A program made the translations under genes and the position numbers. A stretch of DNA of 64,000 nucleotides from contig CAMVBK010000006.1 in the NCBI GenBank assembly GCA_947165685.1, positions 1 through 64,000 on the forward strand, written 5' to 3'. Source of the stretch: F23-D06 sp947165685. GTDB taxonomy: Bacteria > Bacteroidota > Bacteroidia > Bacteroidales > WCHB1-69. A model generated the notes under the pieces. It was not told the DNA's origin, did no database searches, and was given only the letters and a program-made list of their open reading frames with translations. Within the stretch, counting starts at the first letter, position 1. Each line of letters starts with the position of its first letter. Shown one piece after another: positions 42,101 through 50,209 of the stretch.

Positions 42101-44149
42101 GTAGGTGGCTCCGGAGGCGTCGGTCACGGTGATGACGTACTCCACGGTCTCGCCAACCGTGTTGGGCTGCCAGTGCAGGGAGGCGTTCGTGCCGTAGATG
42201 TGGTCAACGGTGAGGTTGATGATGGGGGAGCAGGTAGGTGCCACATCCACCGTGATGTCGTCCATATAAATATATGTATAAGACGATCCGCAGTTGTATT
42301 TGAAGGCGATGTACGGTTTGCCCGCAGCGGCGCTTCCGAAATAGGCGGTATTCTCATAGTAGGTGTTCGTGGCCGCGAAGGTGAACGTCTGGAGCGGGGT
42401 GAACGTGCCGGCGTCCTCCGGGTCGCTCATCACGCCCACGGTCACACTGTTGCTGGCATTGCTTGTCCTCGCCCAGAAGTTGACCATCAGGTTCTCCATC
42501 GGATAGGTGTTCATGTCGAACATTTTGGGCAGCACCAGCATGTATTGGTTCGAGGTGCTGGACAAATAGGTATAGATACATTTGCTGCCGGAGTGGGCGT
42601 AGCCGCTATAGTTATAAATGTAAGGATAGTTGCTGGTGGAAATGCGGTTGTAGCACTCGGGGACTTGAGAAGAGGCATAACTTTCCAAATCATCGGTGAA
42701 GGGCAGGGTCACGATGGCGCACTTCGACAGGTAGATCTTCACCTCGCCGAGGGTGCCGTTCGGGTTGATGGTGAGCGTCTGCTCGCCCGGTCCGAACACG
42801 TCGCCATAGACCTCGTCGCCGTTCAGCGTCACCAACTCGATGCGGTAGCCCGCGTCGGGAGTCACGGTGATGGTCACGTTGTCGGAGCCCATGCAGGCCA
42901 CGTAGGAGGTGTCGGGGGTCACCGTGCCGTGCACCAGCCCGTCGCTGCCCGCCATGATGGCGGCGGTGACGAAGGCCTGCGGATAGACAGTGATGGTGGA
43001 GGAGAGCGTGGCGGAGGTGCCGTTATACAGGCCCGTCACGGTGTAGGTGGTCGTGGTGGAGGGCGTCACCGTGATGCTCTCGGTGTTCGCGCCCGTGTTC
43101 CACTGGTAGGAGTCCAAGCCGTGGGCGGTGAGGGTGACGCTCTCGCCGTTGCAGATCTCGGCCACTGCGGGGTTTACGCCGGGCATGTAGGACATGATGG
43201 GATAGCCGCCGTTGATGCCGAAGTCCATGGTGAAGGCACTGCCCAACAGGGCAATCATGTTGGGAGACTGCATTTCGGCCTGCGATACAGACGTGCCGTG
43301 CGAAGAGGCGGACGACTGGGACGTGGAACTCAGGATGTTGGCGTAGGAGTAGCAGTTGGTGCGGTCGCCGCCGTGCGCGGTCATGCCGCCAAAGTTCGTG
43401 CTGTAGGCGAAGAGGTCGCCGGCAAAATAGGCGTTGGTAATATAGGAACGTTCGGCATTGCCCGCGATACCTCCGGGATAGTGACCCGTAATGGATCCCG
43501 TCACGCCGCAGTTCTCGATGTAGGTGCTGCCGCTGTTCGGGTAGGTGGCGCCGAAGATGCCGCCGATGTTGTTGCTGCCGCTGGTGTTCTCGCCCACAAT
43601 GCGGGCGTTGATGACCAGACAGTGACGGACATACACCGAGTTGCTTCCGCGCGGGAAGCCGGCGATGCAGCCCATCATGCCCCGTGACTTCAGCACGGGG
43701 TTCACCATGACGAGCGAGTCTATGGTGCAGGGGTTCTCCAAAGCGCAGAACAGGCCCGCGTGGAACGTGCTGCCCTTGTCGCAGTAGAGGTTATAGATGC
43801 TGTGGCCGTGGCCGTTGAAGTTGCCCTTGAACGCATACCCGTTCGAAGGGCTCTCGCCGGTCGGGGAGCCGCCGCCGATGGGCGTCCAGTTGTTGGTGGA
43901 GTCGCCGGTGCTGTTCAGCCAGATGTCGGCCGTCAGGTTCAGCGCAACCCCTTGGAAGGAGGTGCCGCTGTTCACCAACTGCGCCACACCCGCGAGCTGC
44001 TCCGGCGTGGAAATGTCGAACGATGTCTGGGTCGCGTCGTACCACGAAATGTCCGCGGTACCGTCCCAGACCGTCTGCGCCTGCGCCCTCGGCACGAAAC
44101 CGGCCAAGACCAGCAGACTCATGACACCAATCAATAATAATTTCTTCAT
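36101..44149 (-). CDS. Giant T9SS type A adhesin with GLUG-like N-terminus (third)
   Basis: 2,682 residues. A signal peptide (MKKLLLIGVMSLLVLAGFVPRAQAQ) is followed at about 30-330 by a beta-helical, GLUG-type region (DISTPEQLAGVAQLV, FKGNFNGHGHSIYNLYC, GGIFG, GGIAGNAE). An Ig-like and a bacterial repeat module come next, then five cleaved-adhesin/choice-of-anchor J jelly rolls alternating with FN3 domains and two copies of a NHYLNSFTEQIYL/NYSYTQQLFL domain. The C-terminus holds the PTVTTTAATAVAQ module shared with the other two proteins, an FN3 and a type A sorting domain (VKVFPNPANDFVNV, VFDVYGKLVQ, ADGLYFVRV, VVKR). The sorting domain carries the same NVQCTMYNVQ insert as the first adhesin. 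A surface adhesin is the likely role. Confidence 0.93.
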   Translation of the reverse strand: MKKLLLIGVMSLLVLAGFVPRAQAQTVWDGTADISWYDATQTSFDISTPEQLAGVAQLVNSGTSFQGVALNLTADIWLNSTGDSTNNWTPIGGGSPTGESPSNGYAFKGNFNGHGHSIYNLYCDKGSTFHAGLFCALENPCTIDSLVMVNPVLKSRGMMGCIAGFPRGSNSVYVRHCLVINARIVGENTSGSNNIGGIFGATYPNSGSTYIENCGVTGSITGHYPGGIAGNAERSYITNAYFAGDLFAYSTNFGGMTAHGGDRTNCYSYANILSSTSQSSASSHGTSVSQAEMQSPNMIALLGSAFTMDFGINGGYPIMSYMPGVNPAVAEICNGESVTLTAHGLDSYQWNTGANTESITVTPSTTTTYTVTGLYNGTSATLSSTITVYPQAFVTAAIMAGSDGLVHGTVTPDTSYVACMGSDNVTITVTPDAGYRIELVTLNGDEVYGDVFGPGEQTLTINPNGTLGEVKIYLSKCAIVTLPFTDDLESYASSQVPECYNRISTSNYPYIYNYSGYAHSGSKCIYTYLSSTSNQYMLVLPKMFDMNTYPMENLMVNFWARTSNASNSVTVGVMSDPEDAGTFTPLQTFTFAATNTYYENTAYFGSAAAGKPYIAFKYNCGSSYTYIYMDDITVDVAPTCSPIINLTVDHIYGTNASLHWQPNTVGETVEYVITVTDASGATYTETTTETDYILGNLSEQTAYTVSVQPDCGGDFGTPVTVSFTTPCAAPIEAVNNSYPTSTYSTEGNHFPMSNHYLNSFTEQIYLPGDFNNVSGEFSGMSFQYNDGQVITRTLDIYMAHTADNEFVQNVWATPLDSYVHVYSGPVTFSTAGTDRWVDIAFDTNFYYNGSDNLLLIVNDITGSEVNNSNPKFYTVNTNANRSQCEYSHDTGLGWGINNMPSTGRLHTQVDNIRLTACDPVSCMAPNTLSVGATDAYSAEISWYNPNVSQSVEVEYKASTDADWTSTGNASGTSYLLAGLDANTQYQVRVRSICGTNDYSEWSEAVAFRTECEAIVTLPYSQNFDTDTYGSGTEAYIYCWDRYTTDPSKPVQMYPTSAAHTTPNALRFYDGANVTNIAIMPKVDESISLNELQVSFWVRSTSESAPVVLELGVMTDKSDPSTFETLDTIPAPYLPNNEYTLVEYSLADYTGYGQYIAFRASNGNGGNNLRLDDVTLDYIPQCQHPVNLTVSNITSETVDLTWSEVGTASAWYVEYGLAGFTPGEGTMENAYDTAYTLSGLNPNTQYDVYVWSDCSGLESTSISTGFRTDCGPIVALPYTEDFETGIYTTSQDNYILCWNRYASDPAHYVYVPSNTYAHGGTHFLDFHWTSNCYNIAIAPALDQSFDVSQLMVNFWACRTGSSGMLEVGVMTDNEADSTFVPIDTIDLTAMSTYTYAEQFVKFNNYTGDGKYIAFRVSNASSCGFYIDDVTIDYAPACSPVSNLAVSEVTGTTAQVSWTPGYFGTVESYTLEYSEADMENWTTIDNIAEASYLLSGLSFSTNYDLRVKPNCDDLSMGDWTTISFHTQCLTGGDATIGDGTTAYDNLPSNSYYNYSYTQQLFLASEIGGPREMESVTFDMTAHVTDRNYSIYLMHTSATSSADWIDASGAQLVYSGTQATHVGPNTFPFTAPFSYNGSDNLLLVVVDMTGSWTSGNTWKTHTAPFTASRYVYQDGSAYSISSTPSSGTSTSSRNNVVFGAECGTSTCASPVVTVSNITSDGATVTWVAGYQESAWEMEYRPLSDTNWVSMGTVTSMAEVITGLNPNTAYKVRLRSVCDGGEYSSWTEVGFTTACGAISAPWFEDFEGYTSSQLVCWETPVTYTNGSSVFPLVYRNYGEAAHSGGNTIEFKGTDNLLVLPEFSNDIHTLRMSFWATHYGSGTSAQVGVITDLNDPTSFVLLGDAGTPGSRGGNGGGNGNYMGPFDFNGIQAASGRIAIRFTGTGSSAGWNLDDFTVELIPNCPSPVKTSVTVTNITSNEADVTWVDNDPTHNSWTVFYKAANDANWLSATSNQTSTTITGLSSETQYEVYVITNCSVSDSVADATQTVSFTTLVSCPAPASITFSNVTTDAADVSWVSLGNASEWELEYGLHGFAQGSGTMVNALTSQVYTIQNLSPSTQYDVYVRSICGVGDESAWTGPVSFNTACGPISVATTPWSTGFEGTDDQILNCWVSAATGYRNGHTYPHIEPTSFIAHTGSSALEVAFGSIVTALPLFVEDIDLLQVSFWAYNNHWSVQNAVLELGYMTDPYDSSTFVSLQTLTDQTYTQTTRTFADLAGLNLPTTTRIAFRYIPVNGSSDLTSWYVDDIEVSLATASECDAPTGLAVSNITDNAATATWTAGGSETAWNVQYKAASATNWTDATASTTSYTMSGLTAGTAYQVRVQAICGDGNVSLWTAPVDFTTTGGTTITDPTVTTTAATAVAQTSATLNATITNPDNVTIVTKGFQWKQTAGGTYATVLATGNNFEYNLTGLTAGTGYTYRAFITFSGQTVYGNEMTFTTLEQGVEPCDVPTGLTVTSVENHAVTVTWDANSNVSSWNIRYRKANEGSWSSATASTNSYTISDLDGDTDYEIQVQADCGDGNQSDWTASATAHTTNVGISSWMENSVKVFPNPANDFVNVQCTMYNVQLGADLHVFDVYGKLVQTVPMTGETTILNISTLADGLYFVRVTTEAGAVTKTFVVKR
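36273..36300 (-). repeat. Heptad array inside a second sorting-domain coding sequence
   Basis: Same four units as at 21213-21242, at the homologous codons. Confidence 0.9.
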
Positions 44150-44675
44150 TTTAGAATGTTTTGATTAATAATGGGGTGAATTAAAATTATACTGTCTTTG
44201 ATAAAAATGCAGTTTTTTTTGATGATATTTCGCCGCGAAAATACATTTTTTCCAATACGGGATGCTAAAAAAAAACATATTTGTGAATTTGTTTTCTGTC
44301 TGCTGAAAATCAGTTTGTTTCGGAGAAAGCGTCAGCGAAATCCAGTGTCAGCTGGACTTTTTGGCACAACGAACCGCCCCCTTTCCGTTGTCATTTTCGG
44401 CTGTGTCGTTCCTCATGGAGGCGTAGTCCTGCTCTTGCTGTGGGCGAAGTCTGTGATGGAATATCAAATTCAAGTTTCGCGTGTAAAAAAGGAAAAAATG
44501 TGTGAAGACTGTTTCCGGCCACAGCGGTCAGCTGCGGCCGAAGGATAATTCCCTTTTTTTAAGAAAGGGGTGCCCGTAGGGCAGGGTAGTAACATAATAC
44601 ATCAAAATTCCTTTTCACTAAATGTTTGGAACATTAGGTACGCGAAACTTAAATAACAAAGTTTAAGAGAGGGAT
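44150..44675. other. Gene-free region upstream of the third adhesin
   Basis: AT-rich at first (44150-44330), then a stretch of unclear origin. At 44555-44590 is GGGGTGCCCGTAGGGCAGGGTAGT, a relative of the GGGGTGTCCGCAGGGCGGGG cassette at 6590. I see no convincing coding region or clear promoter box for the adhesin; the nearest is TATTTTCG at 44236, one base from the consensus. Confidence 0.5.
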
Positions 44676-44869
44676 AAAAAAAATCACCACTGCGGGTGAT
44701 ACCCCAGGTCTATGCCGTTACTTTCGCTTGGACGCGCGTTGCGCGCTTGGGCAGAAATTCCACGACACGGTACCCCCGCATGTGGCGATGTTGCTTCCAA
44801 TGATTTCTCGACCTGTTTTGAAGGACTCGAAAACCACTTTTTTGATCGGTTTTTCAGAACCGTTCTTTT
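44676..44869 (-). ncRNA. Candidate non-coding RNA of about 190 nt
   Basis: On the minus strand a TATTTTTG -7 box (44876-44883) with TTG 22 bp upstream (44906-44908) predicts a start near 44869. A hairpin ATCACC/GGTGAT followed by T8 (44676-44700) predicts the end. In between are small inverted repeats (CGGTT...AACCG near the 5' end, CGCGC GTT GCGCG in the middle) and no reading frame that starts inside the transcript. An 82-residue frame spans it but starts upstream of the promoter. Size and layout would allow a 6S-like RNA, but I cannot pair the two ends into the long 6S helix. Confidence 0.4.
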
Positions 44870-45128
44870 AGGGTGCAAAAATAACATTGTATTCCTATGT
44901 TTGAACAAATATTTCGGAAAAGTTATCAACAATTTATAAACAGTATAGAAATACTTGATTCATAGTCTTATAGGCTGTTTTTCGTTCTGTTCTTTGGACT
45001 TTTTTGAACGCTCTTTCAGCTTTGAAATCCTCTATTTGTCGATGTGGATTCTCTCTAAAAAGAATAATATTATTTTTTTGCTGCATTTGAAGCCTTATGG
45101 GAAGTCCTTTCTTGCCATGGTTGGAAAT

Positions 45129-45220
45129 AGTATGTTTAGTATGTTTAGTATGTTTAGTATGTTTAGGCTTTTGAACTTTGAACTTTGAACTTTGAACTTT
45201 GAACCTTGAACCTTGACACC
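45129..45220. repeat. 9-bp and 7-bp arrays upstream of the EF-G gene
   Basis: agtatgttt repeated four times, then tttgaac units passing into cttgaac. It lies upstream of the fusA promoter. Confidence 0.85.
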
Positions 45221-45273
45221 TGCTCCTCGGAAAAAAAGTTGCTGAGTAAGCTCTGGGCATTCCCTTTGAGCGA

Positions 45274-45303
45274 TTGGATTTGTGAAAAAAAATCGTATCT
45301 TTG
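45274..45303 (+). promoter_or_regulatory. Promoter of the EF-G gene
   Basis: TTG -33 element (45274-45276), 19-bp spacer and TATCTTTG -7 box (45296-45303), 46 bp before the ATG. This is the best promoter match in the window. Confidence 0.8.
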
Positions 45304-45349
45304 CCGACCCAATGTAGAAATAATAAATTATTGATTATCAAATAGTTGT

Positions 45350-47416
45350 ATGGCAAAAAGCATTTCAAAGCTGAGAAATATCGGCATCGCGGCGCACATT
45401 GACGCCGGAAAAACCACCTGTTCGGAGCGTATTCTGTACTTCACCGGCGTGAACCGCAAGATTGGCGAGACCCACGACGGTCAGGCCACGATGGACTTCA
45501 TGAAGCAGGAGCAGGAACGGGGCATCACCATTGCCTCCGCCTCCATCACCGCTGAGTGGAAAGGCCACCAGATCAACCTGATAGACACCCCCGGCCACGT
45601 GGATTTCACCATCGAGGTGGAGCGTTCCCTGCGCGTCATCGACGGCATGGTGGCGGTCTTCTGCGCCGTGGGCGGCGTGGAACCCCAGAGCGAGACCGTG
45701 TGGAACCAGGCCGACAAGTACCGTGTGCCCCGCATCGCCTTCGTCAACAAGATGGACCGCACAGGTGCCGATTTTTCGGAGGTGGTGGCCCAGATGGAGA
45801 AGTACCTCGGCACCAACGCCGTGCCTATCCAAATCCCCATGGGGGCCGAGAGCGATTTCTCCGGCTGCATTGACCTGGTGAAGATGAAGGCGCTGACCTT
45901 CTCCGAGAAGGAGGTCTTCGAGAACGAGATTCCCGCCGAATTCGCCGCCGCAGCATCCGAGGCCCGCAAGAATCTCATTGAGAAACTCGCCGACTTCGAC
46001 GACGACATTGCCAACGCCTATTTGGAGGAGCAGGAAATCGGTGAGGAGCAAATCCGTAAGGCACTGCGCGAGACAACCATCAAGCTGCTGGTTACCCCGG
46101 TGCTGTGTGGTGCTGCCTATAAGAATAAAGGTATCCAACCGCTTTTGGATGCCGTGATCGACTATCTGCCGTCACCCACGGACATCGGCGCGGTGGTGGC
46201 CCACGACCCCTACGACCCTGAAAAAACGGTCACGCGCAACCCCTCGAACAACGACCCCTTCTCCGCACTTGCTTTCAAGCTCATCAACGACCCTTACGTG
46301 GGGCAGCAGACCTTCATCCGCATCTTCAGCGGCAAACTGGTCAGCGGCATGAGCCTTTACAATACCAACAAGGACAAGAACGAGCGCGTGGGCCGCATTT
46401 TCCGCATCAAGGCCAAGGAGCGCGAAGAGATTTCTGAGGCGGGCGCCGGCGAGATCATCGCCTTGGTGGGCATGAAATACACGCGCACGGGCGACACGCT
46501 CTGCGACGAGAACCAGCCCATCGTGCTGGAGTCCATCAATGTGCCGCCGGCCGTCATCGAGATGAAGGTGACCCCCACCGACACGAAGAACCGCGACAAG
46601 CTCGGCGAGGCGCTGGCCAAGCTCAGCAACGAAGACCCCTCCTTCCACGCGCACTACGACGACGAGACCGAGGAGACCATTATCGCCGGCATGGGCGAGC
46701 TGCATTTGGAAATCATCGTCGATCGCCTGAAGGACGAGTTCAAGGTGCCCATTGAAGTAGGTGCGCCGAGCGTCTCCTTCCGCGAAACCATCACGCAGCC
46801 GTTCGAGAGCAACTACAAGCACGTGAAGCAGACCGGCGGCCACGGCCAGTTCGCCCACACGGTCATCCGCTTCGAGCCGAACCCGGGCAAGGGCTTCGAG
46901 TTCGTGGACGTCTCCAAGGGTGGCGTGGTGCCGAAGGAGTACATCCCCTCCATCGAGAAGGGACTTCGCGCGGCCATGGAGAAGAGTCCGTTGGCGGGTT
47001 ACCCCGTGGTGGATGTGCGCTGCGTGCTCGTCGATGGCAACTACCATCCGGTGGATTCCAGCGACATGGCCTTCCAACTCTGTGCCGCACAATGCTTTAA
47101 GACAGCCTACAATAAGATGGCCCCTGTGCTTTTGGAGCCGGTGATGAAGGTGGAGGTGAACACCCCCGATGAGTACATCGGCAACATCACACGCGATATC
47201 ACCAAGCGTCGCGGCCGCATCGAGAACATGCGCCGTTTCCGCAAGGGCTCGCAAAAACTCGACGGCTTCATCCCGTTGATGGAGATGTTCGGCTACGCCA
47301 CGGCACTGCGCAACGTCACCAGCGGCCGCGCCAACTACTCCATGGAGTTCTACCAATATATGAAGATGCCCGCTGCCAAGCAGGAGGAGATTGTGGCGGA
47401 ACGTCGGAAGGCGTAA
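45350..47416 (+). CDS. fusA: Translation elongation factor G (stand-alone, probably a paralogue)
   Basis: 688 residues with all five EF-G domains. G1 is AHIDAGKTT, switch I contains ERGITIASASIT, G3 is DTPGHVDF (catalytic His present), G4 is NKMD, and domain IV has the loop region GGHGQFAHTVIRFEP. It is a cytosolic GTPase for ribosome translocation or recycling. The neighbours are not rpsL, rpsG or tuf, and the switch region FTGVNRKIGETHDGQATMDFM differs from the common YTG(R/L)xHKIGEVHDGAATMDWM form. I infer a second EF-G of the genome rather than the str-operon copy. It has its own promoter and converges on the FISUMP gene with a 5-bp gap. Confidence 0.9.
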   Translation: MAKSISKLRNIGIAAHIDAGKTTCSERILYFTGVNRKIGETHDGQATMDFMKQEQERGITIASASITAEWKGHQINLIDTPGHVDFTIEVERSLRVIDGMVAVFCAVGGVEPQSETVWNQADKYRVPRIAFVNKMDRTGADFSEVVAQMEKYLGTNAVPIQIPMGAESDFSGCIDLVKMKALTFSEKEVFENEIPAEFAAAASEARKNLIEKLADFDDDIANAYLEEQEIGEEQIRKALRETTIKLLVTPVLCGAAYKNKGIQPLLDAVIDYLPSPTDIGAVVAHDPYDPEKTVTRNPSNNDPFSALAFKLINDPYVGQQTFIRIFSGKLVSGMSLYNTNKDKNERVGRIFRIKAKEREEISEAGAGEIIALVGMKYTRTGDTLCDENQPIVLESINVPPAVIEMKVTPTDTKNRDKLGEALAKLSNEDPSFHAHYDDETEETIIAGMGELHLEIIVDRLKDEFKVPIEVGAPSVSFRETITQPFESNYKHVKQTGGHGQFAHTVIRFEPNPGKGFEFVDVSKGGVVPKEYIPSIEKGLRAAMEKSPLAGYPVVDVRCVLVDGNYHPVDSSDMAFQLCAAQCFKTAYNKMAPVLLEPVMKVEVNTPDEYIGNITRDITKRRGRIENMRRFRKGSQKLDGFIPLMEMFGYATALRNVTSGRANYSMEFYQYMKMPAAKQEEIVAERRKA

Positions 47417-47421
47417 ATTGC

Positions 47422-48759
47422 TTAGTCTCGTAGGCAGCGGACGGAGCGGCCGAAGTTCTTCGAAAACGCGGGGCGGAACAGGTATGCTGCGTCGTATTGA
47501 ATGATTCGTTCCAGGGCATTGCTGTCGTTGGTATCCGTGGATGTCCAGAAATGTGCATCCTCGCCCTCTTGCCCGAACGAGACGCTTCCGAAACAAAAGC
47601 CGGCGGGAATGGCACTGAAGCCGGTGGCGTTGTTGGTGCTTTGCTCGCTGCCTGTATCGCAACCGACGGCGTCATCACCGTTCCACCATGAGGTGGAGGA
47701 GAGGGATTTGGCGATGTATGTGTTATTGTGGAAGGCATTCTCGCAAACGTATTCAGGCTGGGAACTCAAAAAGTCCGTGAGAACTGTCCATTCAGAGTCG
47801 CTTGGCAGATGCCAGCCGTTGGGACATACATTCAAGGCCGCATACCAATTGTAGAAATTGCCCCGCTCTTCCCAAGGGATTACGATGTTGTAGTATTCAA
47901 AGAAGTCGCAGTAGTAGGGTACGGAGTCGCCCAGCGAAACGCTTCCGCCGACAGGGATTTCGGTTCCATCGGGGAAGTGCGAGGTGCGAAGGTTCTCTTT
48001 CATCCAGCATTGGTCGCCGATCTGCACCGTGTTGTAAAGGTTCCCGTCGTAGTCGCGAAATGTCGGCTGGTCGATGCATGGGATCCCGTGGGTGTCGAAA
48101 ACGAGGTCAATTTGCTCGCTGACGAATTGGCTCTTCGTGAGCGTGGAACTGACTCTTGTCGGTGTGTAGCAGCGGTACCTCATCTTGTCTCCCAGCTCGA
48201 ACTCGTGAGTGGAAATGCTTTTCAGGGCCATTTCGGGATGGCTTTTCCCGGTTACGCCCTCGTGTCGGATGCTGTTGGCACCGGCATGTCCAGTGTTTGT
48301 CAGCTTTGCGCTGCGTTTTCCCGAAGGCGTTTCTACGTTGAGGATGTAGGTCTGCGGGAGGGAGAGCGATACGCTGAAGAGGTTGCCGCCCTCCTGTAGC
48401 CGACAGTGGCACTCGGCACAGACGCGTCCGGCGATGTCGGTGAGCCGTAACAGTGCATTTTCTTCCCTCGTAGACGGTATGCATAGCTTTGTGGAACCGT
48501 CAAACGGATTTGGAGTGACTTGCAACTGCTTGTTGTCGAGGTGATTGAAAACTCCTGTGTGTAGCAAGAAGGTGTAGGTCGTGTCGGGATAGAGGAGTGT
48601 CTCGCTCCAGTTGCGGGTGAGGTTTTCGATGGTGATGCTGTCGGGCCGCAGGTAACTGCCGTCGGTGGTGTGGGTTGAAAAAGTCAGCGTGAGACTGTCT
48701 TGACCGGACACCGTTGTTATGCCCATCAGAATGGCGAAAAGAAGGCTGATTTTTTTCAT
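47422..48759 (-). CDS. Exported FISUMP-domain protein (second)
   Basis: 445 residues, same plan as 6750-8144. A signal peptide (MKKISLLFAILMGITTVSGQ) is followed by a sorting-domain-like beta-sandwich at about 80-155 (VTPNPFDGSTKLCI, LTDIAGRVC, TYILNVETPSG). The C-terminal FISUMP domain has DYDGNLYNTVQIGDQCWM, KENLRTSHFPDGT, FYNWYAALNVCPNGWHLPSDSEW, GFSAIPAGFCFG, FWTSTDTND and final SVRCLRD. An RNWSETLLYPDTTY motif near residue 50 matches KGWLETLTWPDTVLY of the other protein, so the two are true paralogues from end to end. Function unknown. Confidence 0.87.
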   Translation of the reverse strand: MKKISLLFAILMGITTVSGQDSLTLTFSTHTTDGSYLRPDSITIENLTRNWSETLLYPDTTYTFLLHTGVFNHLDNKQLQVTPNPFDGSTKLCIPSTREENALLRLTDIAGRVCAECHCRLQEGGNLFSVSLSLPQTYILNVETPSGKRSAKLTNTGHAGANSIRHEGVTGKSHPEMALKSISTHEFELGDKMRYRCYTPTRVSSTLTKSQFVSEQIDLVFDTHGIPCIDQPTFRDYDGNLYNTVQIGDQCWMKENLRTSHFPDGTEIPVGGSVSLGDSVPYYCDFFEYYNIVIPWEERGNFYNWYAALNVCPNGWHLPSDSEWTVLTDFLSSQPEYVCENAFHNNTYIAKSLSSTSWWNGDDAVGCDTGSEQSTNNATGFSAIPAGFCFGSVSFGQEGEDAHFWTSTDTNDSNALERIIQYDAAYLFRPAFSKNFGRSVRCLRD

Positions 48760-48831
48760 ATTCTTTGAAGTTTGGAGGTGATATCACGTTGGAAGGCTGT
48801 GCGCCGGGGATGAGTTGTTGTTGTCGGAAGG

Positions 48832-50196
48832 CTACTTCCCGATGCAGAATTTCCCGAAGATGTTGTTCAGGATGTCGTCTGTGGAGATGGTGCCGGTGAG
48901 CTCACCCAAGTCGTGGAGCGCCATGCGGATGTCCTCGGCCACGAGGTCGGTGGGAACCTGGTTCCGCAGTCCCTCCTCGGCCCTTTCCGTCGCGCTGAGG
49001 ATGCCGGCCAGCAGCGACTGATGGCGTGCGCTGGTCAGCATGACGGCATCTTGGACGCGGTTCTCGCGGACGAACGAGTCGATTTCGCGAAGCACTGCAT
49101 CGAGGTTCTCGCCCTGTTTGGCGGAGATGGGGATGAGTTGTTTGTTTCGCTCGGAAGGGTGGGGGAGAAGGTCGGACTTGTTGCCGATGAGGATGATTTT
49201 TGTCCCGTCCGAGTTGACAGTTTGCGGTACGTTGGCCAATTCCGCCTCTATTTCTTTGTCTGATTTCCGGGCATCGACGACCCACAGAACGATGGCAGCC
49301 TGGCGGATGGCGTTGAAGGTGCGTTCGATGCCGAGCCGCTCGACCGTGTCGTCAGATTCTCGGATGCCTGCGGTGTCGATGAAGCGGAAGAGCGTGCCGT
49401 TGAGGGTGAACGAGTCTTCGATGGTGTCGCGGGTGGTGCCGGGAATATCGGAGACAATGGCCCGCTCGCGCTGGAGCAGTGCGTTCAGAAGGGTGGATTT
49501 CCCGACGTTCGGCTCACCTGCGATGGCCACGGGGATACCGTTTTTCAGCATCGTGCCCCACCGGTAGCTTTGTAAGAGCCGGTGCACTTCGGCCTTGATG
49601 TTTGAAAGCAGGTCGAGCAGGGCGGTGCGGTCGGCGAATTCCACCTCCTCCTCGCTGAAGTCGAGTTCCAGCTCTATCAACGACGCCATCTGCAGGAGTT
49701 CGTCGCGCAGGACGGCCATCTTGCCGGAAAGTTCGCCCCGCAGCTGCTGCATGGCGAGTTGGTGGGCACTTTCCGACTGTGCCTCGATCAAGTCCGCGAT
49801 GGCCTCCGCCTGCGGAAGATCCAGTTTCCCGTTGAGGAAGGCGCGCTGCGTGAACTCGCCCGGCGCGGCCATTCGGCATCCGTTGGCAATCAATAATTCG
49901 ATGATTCGCTGCTGAATGAAGACTGACCCATGGCAGCTGATTTCCACCACGTCCTCCCCGGTGAACGAATGCGGAGCCGCGAACTTGGTCACCACTGCCT
50001 GGTCCAGCAGCGTCTGTTTGTCCTCGGAATTGTCCACAATGGAGACGAATTTCGCCCGGTTCGGCTGTAATCCGGCAATGTCGGATGGTGTTTGGAAAAT
50101 CGATCCGGCAATGCTGAATGCGTCCGGTCCGGAGATTCGGATCATGGCTGTGGCACCCATTCCGGGCGGGGTCGATATGGCGCAGATGGTGGTCAT
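48832..50196 (-). CDS. mnmE: tRNA uridine-5-carboxymethylaminomethyl GTPase
   Basis: 454 residues, the usual length. The N-terminal formyl-THF-binding domain begins TICAISTPPGMGATAMIRISG. The helical domain is split by a G domain containing GEPNVGKST, the K-loop region IPGTTRDT, DTAG and NKSD, and the protein ends in the diagnostic FCIGK with its Cys. With MnmG it modifies U34 of several tRNAs. It lies downstream of the yciO-family gene on the same strand, separated by 306 bp of arrays; I see no promoter of its own. Confidence 0.97.
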   Translation of the reverse strand: MTTICAISTPPGMGATAMIRISGPDAFSIAGSIFQTPSDIAGLQPNRAKFVSIVDNSEDKQTLLDQAVVTKFAAPHSFTGEDVVEISCHGSVFIQQRIIELLIANGCRMAAPGEFTQRAFLNGKLDLPQAEAIADLIEAQSESAHQLAMQQLRGELSGKMAVLRDELLQMASLIELELDFSEEEVEFADRTALLDLLSNIKAEVHRLLQSYRWGTMLKNGIPVAIAGEPNVGKSTLLNALLQRERAIVSDIPGTTRDTIEDSFTLNGTLFRFIDTAGIRESDDTVERLGIERTFNAIRQAAIVLWVVDARKSDKEIEAELANVPQTVNSDGTKIILIGNKSDLLPHPSERNKQLIPISAKQGENLDAVLREIDSFVRENRVQDAVMLTSARHQSLLAGILSATERAEEGLRNQVPTDLVAEDIRMALHDLGELTGTISTDDILNNIFGKFCIGK

Positions 50197-50209
50197 GTGG
50201 GGTTGGTGG

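Noticed and set aside
44684..44932. Small minus-strand frame of 82 residues and a plus-strand frame at 44712-44939
   Set aside because: The minus frame starts upstream of the only promoter-like sequence and spans a likely terminator hairpin; neither frame has recognisable protein features.
44934..45368. Minus-strand frame of 144 residues upstream of the EF-G gene
   Set aside because: Its sequence contains translated array repeats (KHTKHTKHT, SKFKVQSSKFKVQ) and it overlaps the EF-G promoter.
48832..50196. Unusual split of mnmE
   Set aside because: The G domain inserted in the helical domain is normal for MnmE.
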